This document shows, piece by piece, positions 33,443 to 46,330 of a DNA stretch of 64,000 nt; the stretch's first letter is position 1; each line of letters begins with the position of its first letter. The notes under the pieces are model-generated. The model was not told where the DNA came from and did not search any database. It was given only the letters and a program-made list of their open reading frames with translations. A program made the translations under genes and the position numbers. Origin of the DNA: Chamaelirium japonicum (lineage: Eukaryota; Streptophyta; Magnoliopsida; Liliales; Melanthiaceae); contig OX393550.1 in the NCBI GenBank assembly GCA_947650365.1, forward strand, positions 100,963,472-101,027,471. The letters are read 5' to 3'.

Positions 33443-35742
33443 CTAGTACAAGCCAAAAGAGCATTTCATTACATCGCAAGATACAAAAGGGAGGAGGTCA
33501 ATCCTTTGGCCCTTCCTTTTCCCTTTCAACAGTTGACCTCGTAGCTTGTCAACCTTCCTCCGCCATCCAGCCGCCTGAGCATCGAGGGTCGTCTGCGTCT
33601 CCTTGTTAAATTCTTCAAACTGCCGAGCGAGCGCAGCCTTTTGCGATGCAGCGGCCTGATCTGAAGCAAGCTTGAGGGTAGAATTCAGCACATCGACTTC
33701 AACCTCGTGAACCGCCCAGGCTGCGTTCGCCTCGCTTCGGAGCGTCCTAATCATGGCGGCTTGATTTGCGAACCGAGCATTTGCCGCAGCAAGATCAGAC
33801 TTCGCAGCCTGCAGGGTGACCTCAAGGTCGAAGCGATCTGCAATAAGATCCGCCTTCGCAAACTCTAGTTGGGTCTTGAGTTCGGCCACCTCCTCGGAGT
33901 AGAGCTTTCTGACTTCTGCCAACATGTCCCTAGTTTGAACTAGTTCCCGCTGGGCGGTCTTCAGAGAGAGCTCAAGTTGAGCAACCCTTTGCGCACTTCC
34001 TTCGGCGGCCCAGTCAGCCAGCAGGGTGATGCGGCTGCCTATCTGTCAAAAGTAGAAGTGATGAACATCATAGAATGAGTAGGGTGAATTACTACTGGAA
34101 ACAAACCACCGGCTCAAAGAAGACTCACCTCGTGAAGATCGACAAGTGAGTCTCGCCAGCTTGAACTACCTGCCGTTGTTTCTTCCCTCTCCCGACCCGG
34201 GGGAGGAGCCAAATCCTCTTCTTCCATCTCAAGATGAGGCGAGGCCTCACTAGTGCGGCGGCGAGGTGCAGACTCAGTAGCTCCACAAAGAGACCTAGGA
34301 GGAGGTCTAGCGGCACCCTCCGCAGTAGAGAGGGAAGACGAAGGAAGACAGGTTCGTAGGCCAAAGTGACCCCCCGGCATAGCCGAGGTCGGAGCAGTAG
34401 AGGCGCGAGATGAAGGTCGAGCTTGGGACTCTGTAGAATCTGATGACACAACGTGGCCCTTTCTCCCAAAGGAAGGGGGGAGTATATCCATGTGACATTT
34501 CTGATGCACCCACCTCTACAAAACTTGGACTATGGGGAAGCACGTCTTCAGCCCAGTCGTCGGGGAGAGACTGCAATACCTTGAAAGTTGATCGCCTTAG
34601 GACACGGCCTTCCACAACGTCCTCATCCTCAACTGGATTGATAGAATCATCAAGGACAAGACGTCTCATTGGACCCTCTTGTCTCGTTGCAGCGATAATG
34701 CCTCCAGAAGTGCCTGCCCTGCTGCCTTCACCCACGGTCGTAGTAGAACGAGTACGGCGCCTGAGGATTATGCAAAGCTTAGACGTCGCAGTGTTGGGAT
34801 TGTAACGTCTAACGGAGCTCACGTACCTATTCGGAATTTCTGAGGTAAAAGCAGATCGTCCGCCTCTTTCACCAGCAGTTGCAGGGGGGGACGAGTTCGG
34901 CTATCTTCTCCCCTTTCTTAGGAGTAGTGCAGGTGTGATGAACCCTTACTATGGGAAGCTTCGGGAATAGCCGTCTCCAATCATCATCGCCTTCGGTGAT
35001 CCTCCTGATCAACTCATCCAATTCTGCCTCCACAACCTCTGGACACCTGAGCTGTCCAGAAGGTTAGTAATCCTTTATGGTATAAGTGAGATGGGAAGGA
35101 GCTCCAGGAATCTTGTGACCTCGCTTCCATGGCCCCCCAACCACGAGAGGGTAGTCTTTCCAACCCCTCATTGAGTCAGACAGGCCGCCGATGGGAGGAC
35201 GACAGCCGGTGCGGGCTTGAAGGCTGAAGTACGAGTACTCGGCGCCAACGGTCACCTTGTAATCTTTAAGAGTATACTTTCTGAACAGATAAGCAACGCA
35301 AAGTTCTTGCCCAGCAAGATCATCTACTAACTCCATACAACGAAGAATTCTCCAGCCATTGCCCGCAATCTGACCGGGCGCAACTCACATACGCTCCAGT
35401 AGTCGGCTGGAGAAGCTCGCTAAAGGAAGTCTCAGGCCATATCTCAGTCGCCCAAAGTGACCATTGTCTGGTCGTCTGAAGGGTCTAGAGGCCGGTTGCG
35501 AAGGAGAGAGAGATGTTGGCAGGGATGCCAAAGGCAAGCCTGATGTCCTTCATCAAGGGGGGCTTCTTAGAGGGAGAGAACCACTCAAAAGCCATAGTCG
35601 AGGGGGTGGAAGCGAAGTGAGGGGGCGTGCAGCTGAGCAATGAGAAGCGGCCGACCCACGTAATGCACGGCCGACGTAATGCACAGTCGACGTAATGTAC
35701 GGCTGAACCACGTAACGCACGGCCAACCCAAAAAATGCTCAA
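33443..35742 (-). pseudogene. Antisense gene of the gypsy element (Transposase_28-like)
   Basis: Minus-strand gene in the 3' half of the plus-strand gypsy element. From the TATA box at 35804-35813 it passes an N-terminal open stretch (35742-35485), then a region with LRLPLASFSSRLLERM, a stop, VAPGQIAGNGWRIL and the 35336-35064 segment (GGLSDSMRGWKDYPLVV). This matches the layout of the PF04195 'putative gypsy type transposon' proteins. Next come acidic/Ser-rich segments (34822-34129) and a final exon 34042-33443 coding a coiled coil (AELKTQLEFAKADLIADRFD). The last intron, 34128-34043, has good GT-AG sites (CACGAG|GTGAGT, TTTTGACAG|ATAGGC) and joins in frame. A stop near 35390 and a shift near 34500 make it inactive in this copy. 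Function of the family is unknown. Confidence 0.7.
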
Positions 35743-35803
35743 CCAACAGACGAGAAGGAGAAGAAGACTTGAAGCAGAAGTGAAAATGTGAACCCTCTAG
35801 GCT

Positions 35804-35813
35804 CTATTTATAG
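35804..35813 (-). promoter_or_regulatory. TATA box for the antisense gypsy gene
   Basis: Minus strand CTATAAATAG followed by AGCCTAGAGGG, 60 to 70 bp upstream of the first long minus-strand ORF. It lies outside the LTR, so the antisense gene would have an internal promoter. Confidence 0.6.
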
Positions 35814-36035
35814 AAAAACTTGGAGCCTAGGGGGACGGTTCAAATCTCAAGAAAGGTGGGAAGCTGGGTGGCAACATATAGGGATGCCATGTGACGCGAA
35901 CGGGGGAGAAGCCGGACAAGTGTTTGGGACTCTTGCAATACTGAAGCCGGGGATTAGAACCATCATGGCACACAAACCGAGATAGAAGGGTCTTGATTGA
36001 TCGGAGCCGGAAGTCGACCAATCAGGAGGGGGTAT

Positions 36036-37113
36036 TGTGTGTACCTCGGCTGCGAACCGTGAGGCAAAACTCGCGCCGGCCTCGCGTTTCGCGTCGGCCG
36101 GCCGTGCATGAAGACCCTCTCCTCCTCGGGTTTGCTGCATACCAAAGACCCGGCTGGCCGTGCGTTTCGCGCCGGCCGGCCGTGCATGAAGACCATCTCC
36201 CCCCGGGTCTGCTGCTTACCAAAGATCCAAACGGCCGTGCACGAGAACCCCCTATTATAAGGCCGGCTGCATATTGAAGACCCGGCCGCGCGTTTCGCGC
36301 CGGCCGGCCGTGCACAAGGACCCCCCCTGGCCTGCTGCATAGTGAAGACCCGGGTGTGTCCCAGCTGCATACCGAAGACCCGGCCGGCAGCGCGTTTCGC
36401 GCCGGCCGACCATGCACGAGCGAGCCTTTCTCCCCGGCAGCTGGATGCACCCTGGGAGCCTGAAGGAGCTGGTCGGCCGTGCACTACGAATCTCTGCGGA
36501 TGGAGCGAGACAGCCGTGCAGTCCCGATATTCATGCAATAAGCTCGCGCGAAGATCACGCATCCAGATCCTGTGGCAGTTACTTTTGATAAACCCGGTCG
36601 AGCAAAGGTCATAGGAAGGAAGCTCACGTCCCGAGATTCTCAGTCGACTGGTAGGGCACGTGTCACCAGTTGTTCTTACCGAGTATGTGCAAGATGACAC
36701 GTCGCCCACTCGCGAGACGGTTGCGCATACTGCGGAGGCACATCGTCGTTACCGCCCCGCATGGAAGGGAGCAACTATCACCCCGAGACGCTATAAAAGG
36801 GACCTACCCTATCAGAAGAGAGGATCCGAATTCTGGAGGAGGTGCTGCCCAATTCTTTCCTAAATTTTCGGAGCTAGAGAGAGAGAGTATTGAGAGGTCG
36901 GTGTTTTAGGAGGCCGGTCTTCTCTGGGTGTATTGGGTCAGGGTGAGCGTTAGTACTGGATTTTCATTGTTATTGCATTCTCACCCCACCTCGTGGTTTT
37001 TTCCCTTCGACGTTGCGAAGGGTTTTTTCACGTAAACCCAATTCACTTCGTTTCTTTGGTTTGTTAGATTGTGCATTCCAAGTGAACCGCCCGATCTAGA
37101 AAAACCCCCCACA
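36036..37113 (+). repeat. 3' LTR of the gypsy element
   Basis: 1078 bp, TGTGTGTACCTCGG to CCCCCACA; TATAAAAGG at 36792-36800. Preceded by the polypurine tract at about 36024-36032. Confidence 0.92.
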
Positions 37114-37118
37114 CTTAC

Positions 37119-37866
37119 AAAACATTAAATCTTCAAAAAATCATATAGTTCTTCTGCATCAAAGTGATATCATAGAACTCGGTAGTTCTTCTACATTAGT
37201 GGAGTTTTGTCTAGCAAATTTCTGCTACATCATTATCTTTGTTATTTGTTGAATTTTTTTACCATATTATATTCCTGCATCAGGCTTACTTTCTGGAGCA
37301 AATTTTCTGTATTATTTATTTTGCGCCAAATTTTGATTGAAGCACAAATACATCTTAAGTTCTTGAACAACAAAGTTTGCTGATAGAAAATACTAAGCTT
37401 CTTCTGAATCTGATAGTTTATGGGTGCACATTAAATTCTGAGAGAGGACGCCTATGCATGCATTCAGAGTGCTCTTGGTGAGTATCTTTCTGAAATATGA
37501 CAGTGGTTCCCTACTCCATGAGACATTGAGACTTATATCATCATCCTTCACAAGGTTCAAAGATGCAAGGCACCTGTTCTAAAAAAATAAAGTTTTGCAG
37601 AGAGGTAACCTTTGAACCATGATCTAGGTTAGACAAACAGTGGTTAAATTGTGATGTACCTAACATAACATCTAATGATTGGCCCTTTCCAACTTACTTC
37701 TATATGCTCATTATATCTAGCATTTCATGCACGTGTTTTCTTGTCCTAGCTTATCTTATGCAATGCACCAATGTTGTCAAATGCTTAATTTTACTTATAA
37801 AGTATTGATGGTAGAAATAGTTCACAATCCTATCATAAAGCCTTTTGCAATGCTTATAATTTGTAA
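37119..37866. other. KEA3 5' intron sequence
   Basis: AT-rich. ATGCATGCATTCAGAGTGC at 37454 followed by a GTGAGT donor is an alternative tiny first exon for KEA3. Nothing else recognised. Confidence 0.4.
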
Positions 37867-38051
37867 GAGAAAGAAATGCTATTAAGCCCGAAGGTTTTCC
37901 CGATTCTGCTCGGTACGATTGACGTGGCAGCGTACAACTGGTGGCTGGATTTCACTAGATGCATTAAAATCTTTAACACCACCAGTGTACGCTGCCACGT
38001 CAGTCATACCGAGCGGAATCGAGAAAACCTTCTGGCTGAATAGCATTTCTC
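37867..38051. mobile_element. Short Mutator-like MITE
   Basis: 185 bp with ends GAGAAAGAAATGCTATT and inverse GAGAAATGCTATTCAGCC; arms about 75 bp pair almost completely (CTCGGTACGATTGACGTGGC region). Perfect 9 bp direct repeat AATTTGTAA at 37858-37866 and 38052-38060. It ends 110 bp before a KEA3 exon. Confidence 0.88.
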
Positions 38052-38161
38052 AATTTGTAATGATTTTTTTTCCCACTTTAACAATGCAGCGTTTTTCATG
38101 ATTCGGGTGATATCTAGGTTCGGAATTTTCTAATGTACCAAATATGAGTACTTAATTGCAG

Positions 38162-38548
38162 GGAGGTGCGCCAGGATATCATATAAGTTCTATAAGGAGT
38201 TGTCATAATGCGTTCCCTAGTCGTAGATGGCATTCTTTCCATATACCATCTTGTCGGAAAGTGGCTTTTCCATCTTCTGCTGTATCTCTTCGATTTGACC
38301 GGTTAACTTTAATGCCAATGGATAGTTCAGAGAGCCTCTACATGAAGTTAACCCAAAATACATTTGCTTGGAGGGACTGTCATTTATACCATCGTGGAAA
38401 ATACTGCCGGGGAAGATTTCAGATATATGCCGAACTTGGTTTTGCCAGTGCTATTGATGTAATCAATGATTTAGGGTTTGATACTCTTACATTCTTGGCT
38501 GTGACAGTCCTTGTTGTACCCGCATTCAAGATGATCAAAGCTAGCCCA
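38162..38548 (+). CDS. KEA3: KEA3, chloroplast K+/H+ antiporter, exon with transit region and TM1
   Basis: 387 nt, 129 codons, phase 0 at both ends (AATTGCAG|GGAGGT; AGCCCA|GTGAGT). KEA3 is a CPA2-family antiporter of the thylakoid membrane that exports protons from the lumen in exchange for K+, speeding relaxation of photoprotective quenching when light drops. The first ~90 residues are Ser/Arg/His-rich, fitting a plastid transit region; then AIDVINDLGFDTLTFLAVTV and LVVPAFKMIKASP form the first membrane helix, distinctive of KEA3 rather than KEA1/2. The remaining Na_H_exchanger helices follow in exons at 50613, 53625 and 58306; later exons, including the C-terminal KTN/RCK domain, are outside the window. 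No stops or shifts. Confidence 0.92.
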
Positions 38549-39876
38549 GTGAGTCTTTGCAGTTATATTTCTTATAAAGGCATGTTGATATGCTTCCTTG
38601 CTTCTTTTCTATTGTTTCTTCAAATTCCTGATTATCTTTATTATGGCTATGAATCTTTGTCCAATCTTTGACAGTGATGAGCAAGCTTCAAGGAACTTCA
38701 TTGATGAATGAGAAATGATAGGATGCTGCACCGTTTTTAAACAACAATCTGTAGCTCCTGTTTCCAGACTTTAGTGGCACAACAATATTATACACTTTTG
38801 TGCTTTAATTGAAAGGGCATGATTTTGTGCATGTCTCTTGAGTCAATATGGAAACGGGAGTTGCAAACTTGTGTTTCTAAATGGCACAACTCCCTATCAT
38901 TTCTCTAGATGAATTGCACTGTATAGATTGTGTGGTACATATCATTACAGAAAAGTTAGTGCACCTGTATGTATCTCTGAAAAATTTGAAGTTGGTAAAT
39001 TGTTCCATTTTGGGGGGACTATATGCTGATAAATAAGACGTCGTTGATAAATATGATGTCACTGATATACCTTGTCATGTAAGGGTTGGGAGTGCTCAAG
39101 TCCTACTTACAAGTATCAACAATTTTTTAAAGGTCTAGCAAAAAAAAAAATACAATTTTTTTAAGGTTTTATCGTTAGTGATTTCAGTGCCATATCTAAT
39201 AGATGTTAAAGGGGAATATTTTCCAAATATGATGTTAAAGGGAATGTTTTTCAAAATGATGTTATAAGCTTTCAAATAGATTCCATGAGAAGATATGACT
39301 TGTGTATCAAAATATCCAAGGGGGAATATCTTGATGTTAAAGGGAAATTTTATGTTTCTATGATGACTTACCTGACTCGCTACTTCCTCCACATCTACCT
39401 TGGGTCAATATGGCTGCTTTGCCTTCACCTATATCTTTACGATTTTACCTATACATAAATAAAAGTTAAATTTAAAATTAGGGGACAAACTGCTGATAGG
39501 TGCTCCCTAGGTTTAGTTTTAAGCTTAAGTTATACGCCCAGTCAGTTAGGCGTAAGCTCAGATGGAGTCTTTCCCCATATGGCTTGCCCTAGGGTGTTTT
39601 GGGTGCTCCTCATCCCAGGTCGAGACTCGGGCTTGCCACGGACGGGTTTTTTAAAACACTGGCTAAAAGCTGATTTTCCATATTTCCACCCAATCAAGTT
39701 GGAAGCATTGTCTTCTCTAGAAGTTTCCACCAAATATGCCATGTGAAACTACAATAAGGAAGCAGCTAATTTAGTATCCCGTCTTTCAGAAGATAGTCGA
39801 CGCTTTTTTGTCAACAATTTTCTTTTTGGCAAGGTTGCTATACAGGGAATCATCCTTGTAGGGTACACATTTTATC

Positions 39877-39953
39877 TTTTTTTTTTTTTTTGAGAAATTC
39901 CTCTCCGAGTAGGAGAGGATGGGGTTAAGCCGTACCCCAAGCTATATTATTAG
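39877..39953 (-). mobile_element. LINE 3' tail, 77 bp
   Basis: A T-run then GAGAAATTCCTCTCCGAG and CCGTACCCCAAGC: on the minus strand, a LINE 3' end with poly(A). It is framed by an 18 bp direct repeat (TAGGGTACACATTTTATC at 39859-39876 and 39954-39971), proving retroposition. Confidence 0.88.
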
Positions 39954-40881
39954 TAGGGTACACATTTTATCATTTGAGCATTCTTCTACAAATGACACAA
40001 AACTATTAATATGGTAGGATGTGATGGGCGCATGTATAATAATGACTATATTGGATGTAGCCATATGCTTGATCCTATTGATGATTAAACTCGGTTGTCG
40101 GGCCATGTCTAAATGAGGACTATAGTGGAGGTAGCCATATGCTCGATCCTGTTGATTATTAAACTAGGTTGTCATAGTATCCTTCATGGAAATTTTTTTT
40201 CTTCCAAAGTACTCACATTTTAAGATATTTGAAAGATGGTCGAGGAGAATACTAAAAGAAAACATGATCTTCATGAACTAATTATGAGGAAATTGTAAGT
40301 TGGATGACTTTTTTGAGTTTTGCTGCATGATAGAACTCAAATGACTTGTGCGACTCAGAATAGAATTATGCATAGTACAAGTATATCACTTGGCAGAAGT
40401 TTATTAGTTTGCCATATACCGAGTTAGCTGTAAGAGCTACGGGTGGATCGGGCAGAGAACATGCAATGTGCATCCATGTTATTTCTAGAACTCTCCTCTT
40501 AGGCTTCTTAACTTTATAATTTTTTATTAATAATGCTTTGTTCATGTTTTTGATGTGTATAAAACGTATCTAAGAACCAAAGCAAATAAGTATGCCTTTG
40601 TGGGAATGACACTGAAAAAGTAGAGTGGTGCATGGATTTTACGACACATTAAGTCTACACATCTATTAGTTTTGCCTTTAATGAGGTTTTCTCCTATTAT
40701 TTGCCTCTTGCTGACCCCATGTGCAACTCCTAGAAGTAACTAAACAATGGAAGTAATGAAGAACTATCCCTTCACCTCCTCCAGGTTTTTCAAATAAAGA
40801 TATTCTCTAGTGTCTAGTGTAATTAATTCATGAAGCAGAAAGAACTTTGAATTACAGTCTGATCATGACATGGACTAGGAT

Positions 40882-41088
40882 CCTGCTTTCCATCAAGAGG
40901 AGGCTGCTGCAGTGGAAAGTTGTCCTCCAAGGCAAAAAGCTTGAGCAGCTAGATAACATAATCTGTAATCTTTTTTGATTTTTGGTATCTCCGTTGTATG
41001 GTAACTTTCTTTCTTTCATTTTAATGGACTGGTAGGGGTCTAGGCCGAACCCCCCCTCATTCACTGAGAGGGATTTCTCAAAAAAAAA
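40882..41088 (+). mobile_element. 5'-truncated LINE, 207 bp
   Basis: Ends in AGAGGGATTTCTC plus an A-run. A 17 bp target duplication ATGACATGGACTAGGAT flanks it (40865-40881, 41089-41105). Its tail resembles the other two LINE tails here; the first 100 bp may be the end of ORF2. Confidence 0.88.
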
Positions 41089-41464
41089 ATGACATGGACT
41101 AGGATGAAGTAGAAAAATCAACACCAAGAATGTTAAAAAGGAATCAAAATAAGGCAGAAATAATCATAGACTTCCACATGGAGTAAGATCAGTGTAGTGT
41201 TGTTGAATTTTTTTACCAGAACCTATGATGGATGTAAGCTGCCACTATTAAGAAGTGAGACAGGATAATCAAAAAAGTCCAATACTTTTTTTGCTAAAGG
41301 AGGATCCAACATAGTATAAGATGTATGCTAGTACAGTAATACAAAAAAAAGACAATGTAAGCTTTGAAGTAACTTTTAGTCTGCGGGAGAAGATGACATC
41401 AGTTCGGGACATTCATCATTGGCGACATGTAAAGGCTGAAACTTTTAACTGTGAGAGATAGTGT

Positions 41465-41474
41465 AACGCACGCA

Positions 41475-41555
<81 letters not shown>
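41465..41555. repeat. (GCAC)n(CA)n(TA)n compound microsatellite
   Basis: Runs of CGCA, CA and TA adjoin the first palindromic element. Confidence 0.95.
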
Positions 41556-41556
<1 letters not shown>

Positions 41557-41557
41557 A

Positions 41558-41817
<260 letters not shown>

Positions 41818-41947
41818 TACGGGGTATGAGCTGACAGGTCATTTGCTCAAATGGGCCGTCACCGGCAGCCGTCCGATTGGGATAATCAAATCGTCCAATA
41901 AAATAAAAAAAAAACAAAAAAATTTATAGCTGTACTGTTACAGCTGT

Positions 41948-42008
<61 letters not shown>

Positions 42009-42522
42009 CAGACTCGATCCCCTCCGATGAAGCCCCGACCCCCTCCGGCGACCGGCGACCCCCGACCCCCTTCGGCAGAACCCCGAACGCCTCCGGCACC
42101 CCCCCGACGGACTCCGGCCACCCCGTCCCCTCCGGCAGGACCCCGTCCCCCTTCCGGTGAAGACCCGACCCCCTTCGGCGACCCCCGACCCCCTACGGCG
42201 ACTCTGTTCCCTCCCCCCGGAGCTGCCGGGGGGTCGGGGGTCGCCGGAGGCGGACGGGGTGGCTGTTGGAGGGGGACGGGGTGGCCGGAGGCCGTCGGGG
42301 GGTGCCAGAGGGATTCGGGGTCCTGCAGGAGGGGATCGGGGGTCGCCGGACGGGGTCGGGGCTTCATCGGAGGGGATCGGGTCTGTGGAGAGAGAGAGAG
42401 AGGAACATCTGTAACAATACAACTGTAAATTTTTTTGTTTTTGTTTTTTTATTTTATTGGACGGTTTGATCATCCCAATCGGATGGCTGCTGCTGACAGC
42501 CCATTTGAGCGCATACCCCGTA

Positions 42523-42523
<1 letters not shown>
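41818..42523. mobile_element. Palindromic element B, 0.7 kb
   Basis: Ends TACGGGGTATGAGCTGACAG and inverse ATACGGGGTATGCGCTCAAA; arms continue through CCGATTGGGAT, TCCAATAAAAT and TACTGTTACAG. The centre is a CCCCGACCCC/CCGGCGACC-rich inverted repeat with CT/GA tracts (41950-42007; 42387-42402). ORFs on both strands reflect this low complexity. (GA)n and (CT)n bound it. Confidence 0.75.
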
Positions 42524-43222
<699 letters not shown>

Positions 43223-43224
43223 GT

Positions 43225-43605
43225 ACCCTATTTCGGCGAAATGGGCAGCCACCCATTTGAAGCTCTTAGGAGTTTTAGAATGTGCTGATTTTTTTGTGAG
43301 CATAAGCGCTTTATCTTAGATAGAACACCCACAAAAAATCAGCACATTCTAAAACTCCTAAGGCATCAAATGTTAGAAGTTTAATCAAACGTTCGTTGTA
43401 ACCGTTAATCTAAAATATAACATTTGATGCCCCTAAAAGTTTTAGAATGTGCTGATTTTTTGTGGGTGTTCTATGATTTCTATATAAGGTAAGATGCTTA
43501 TGCTCATAAAAAATCAGCACATTCTAAACCTCCTAGGGGTATCAAATGGGTGGCTGCCCATTTCATTGAATTAGGCTGCCAGCCTATACCCCGTATCCCC
43601 TCTCT
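43225..43605. mobile_element. Palindromic element E
   Basis: Outer arms ATGGGCAGCCACCCATTTGA and its inverse near 43540; inner arms TTTTAGAATGTGCTGATTTT occur four times in alternating orientation, with GCATCAAATGTTAGAAG. Right flank is CT/TA tract. Confidence 0.7.
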
Positions 43606-43639
43606 CTCTCTATATTTATATATATATAAAGAGAGAGAG

Positions 43640-44030
43640 AGAGAATTGCTCACCTACGGGATGTCCCGCACCGGAGATTTGCGGGACAGTGTCTGAACCG
43701 TCCGATCGGGATGGATCCAACGATTGGGATTCACCCAAACCAACTCAAATCGTTGTTACTGTAGTGGCTAGAGTAACAGCCTATTGAGTTGGTCCGGGTG
43801 AATCCCATCCGTTGGATTTATCCGATCGAATGACCCAAACTCAAATCGCTATTACTGTAGCCGCTACAGTAACAACGAAATTGTTTTGCGTCGTCCGATC
43901 GGATGAATCCAATGGATGGGATTCATTTGGCCGCCCGGGTGAATCCCATCCATTGGACTCATTCGATCGGACGGCCCAAAAAAATTTCGTTGTTACTGTA
44001 GCAGCTACAGTAACTGCGATTTGAGAAAAA
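43640..44030. mobile_element. Palindromic element F with nested hairpins
   Basis: Several inverted copies of GTTACTGTAGCSGCTACAGTAAC-like hairpin and of GGTGAATCCCATCCGTTGGA. Left flank is a TA/GA tract. Confidence 0.65.
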
Positions 44031-45335
44031 AATGTGTGTTGGAAAAAAATATCCAATATATTCGGTATATAGTTTGTGGGGAAAAAATGATTCCCATACT
44101 AGAATGCTTTAGTCGGACCTCATAATTTTCATCATGAAATAGCAGTATATCAAAGGAAATTGTTTGAGCTTTGTTGATTCAGAGTAACAATTGGATTAAG
44201 ACCAGTTTAAGCTGGTCTATTAAATAAATTTGATATTCTTAAGTATTTCATATGAACTTGAGATATACTCAGTGAAATAAAGAGTGCTAGGCTGCTAGGT
44301 CACATTAGTTAATCATATAACGATCATAGAGACTACTTGAAACTTCATTAATTGAACTAACAAAAAGAAACATACTTAAATTCTATGAAGAGAAACTATC
44401 AAATCTCTGGAAACGAAATTACCACTTGAAAAGAGAAAGTACAACTTTGAACAATCAGATCAATAATCTCAATTTATATTTCAATGTAACAGGGTAAACT
44501 GTTCACATTTAAGGACATGTCACCAATCTAATTGACTAAACCATGTAAATTTCTTCCGTGTCATTAAACTGTCTGATGAGCCAATGACCATCTGTCATTT
44601 TTTATATAAGACTAATAGAATAGCAACAACTTATAACAAAAATACTTTGTTGTTTTAAGCAAAGTAAACTAATATATTAACGCTGTAGAAAACATCATAG
44701 CCTGGCAATAACTGGCCCATCATACTCTAATAAGTTGAAAGAAACAATAACTGTATCAGCTCAAAAAAAAAAAGAAACAATAACTGTCTATAAAGTGTTG
44801 CTTCTAATCTGAAATAACCAACTCAAACATACATAAGCATTTGGATTTAGAAATTCAATTTGACACAAACTACCAGTTTTGAAAGTTTTAATTTGGTCAA
44901 AGCAGCTATTTTCTGGATGAAACATCTTCTCCTATGAAATGGGACGAACTTAAGAAGATTTAGAACAAAAGGCTAGATAATTTAAAGATCCAAGATCGTT
45001 TTCTTTTAATGTGATAAAGATAGTAAAGTAATACAAGCACTATTTTTCACTGTATCCTCCAATGCACGTTATTCCTATATCTCAGATGTTGGCAAACACT
45101 TGAAAATTTTGAGTTCTTACCATAGCCCTCTAGAATGCACTAGATTGAGAGAGAAGAGATAGTAGATAAAACTTCCTAGTCCTTCTGTCCACTTAGTTTT
45201 TAAGTGATAAAATAGTACATGTCAATCTTCATCTCTTGTACAATGGCTAAAAAAAACTTATATATATTGCTTTCCTTTCGTTCTTTCTTTGATTTTATAG
45301 TTTAAGCCTCTTCTTTTACAACTAGTTGTAAACCT

Positions 45336-45475
45336 TGTTAATATATAGAGATGGATCGGGTTTTATGTATAGTCGGGTCGGGTTCATGTGCTATTGATGT
45401 ACATATATATTGGGCATTAATCCCTCAATAGAGATTATTCCATTCTCTCCAAACCCTAGCCGTCATCTTCTAACA
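45336..45475 (+). repeat. 5' LTR (140 bp) of the copia element
   Basis: TGTTAATATATAGAGATGG to CTTCTAACA. Confidence 0.95.
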
Positions 45476-45487
45476 TGGTATCAGAGC
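45476..45487 (+). other. copia primer-binding site
   Basis: TGGTATCAGAGC immediately after the 5' LTR, matching initiator-Met tRNA. Confidence 0.95.
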
Positions 45488-45499
45488 TTTAGGGTTTCT

Positions 45500-46330
45500 C
45501 CGCGGTGAAGGCGACTCCTCCGGCACTGGCCTCCTCCTCCTTCGGCCTTCCCCTCCGGCACCGATCTCCCCTCCGGCAAACCACCCGATCACCACTGGCC
45601 TCCCCTCTCCCTCCTACACCCCACCCGGCCTACACCTCCTCCTCCTCCGGCCTTCCGGCAACCCCCCAGCAGCTCCTCCCGCACCGGCAGCCCCTCCAGC
45701 ACCCCCCTGCACCCGATTCCCCCCTCTAGCACTCCGGCAGCACCTCCAAGCCCCTCATGCACCCGATTCCCCCCTCCGGCAGCCCCTCCAGCACCTGATT
45801 CCCCCTCCGGGAGCCCCTTCAGCACCCCTCTGCACCCAATTCCCCCCTCCGACAGCCCCTCCAGCACTTCGGCAGCACCTCCAGCCCCCTCTTGCACCCG
45901 ATTCCCCCCTCCAGCAGCTGATTCCCCTTCCGGGAGCCCTTTTCCGCACTGGAATCCCTCGCCACCCCCCTCCTGCACCTTTTGCAGCCCCCGCCGCCCC
46001 CTCTTGCAGCCCCCGCCGCCCCCTCCTGCACCCCCTGAAGCTCCCGTCGCCCCTCCTGTACCCCCTGAAGCAACCGCCGCCCCCTCCTGCATCCCCTGAA
46101 GCACCCGCCGTCTCCCTCCTGCACGTCCTGCAGCCCCCGCCGCCCCTTCCTGCCCCCCCTACAGCTCACGCCGCCCCCTCCTGCACCCCCTGCCGCCCCC
46201 CATCTCCCCACCGCTCCTCCCCTGGCCCTCCTCCTCCCACCATTGCCCCCCCCGGCCTTCTCCACCGTAGGCCCCCCTCCATCCCGCCCCCTCTGTACCG
46301 GACTGCCTAGGACCTCCCTTGTACTGGTTC
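45500..46330 (+). repeat. C-rich low-complexity region in gag position
   Basis: Repeated CCCCTCCAGCACC and TGCACCCGATTCCCCCCTCC motifs, coding Pro/Ala/Leu-rich peptides on this strand and Gly-rich ones on the other. No gag motif (LNGxNYxxW) or zinc knuckle is visible. Confidence 0.8.

Larger units (their letters stand above)
28645..37113 (+). mobile_element. Ty3/gypsy (Tat-type) element, pol-deleted
   Basis: 8469 bp with LTRs of 1231 and 1078 bp (TGTGTGTACCTCGG ... CCCCCACA) and a perfect 5 bp target duplication CTTAC at 28640-28644 and 37114-37118. A PBS-like TTGGCGCCGTCTGTGGGA follows the 5' LTR and a polypurine AGGAGGGGG precedes the 3' LTR. Inside, gag is followed directly by the last part of integrase, so protease, RT, RNase H and the integrase core are missing. 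A tandem-repeat block and an antisense gene fill the 3' half, as in Tat-lineage elements with extra antisense ORFs. It cannot move on its own. Confidence 0.92.

Noticed and set aside
45589-46265. Gly-rich minus-strand ORFs
   Set aside because: Antisense of the C-rich low-complexity tract in the copia element.
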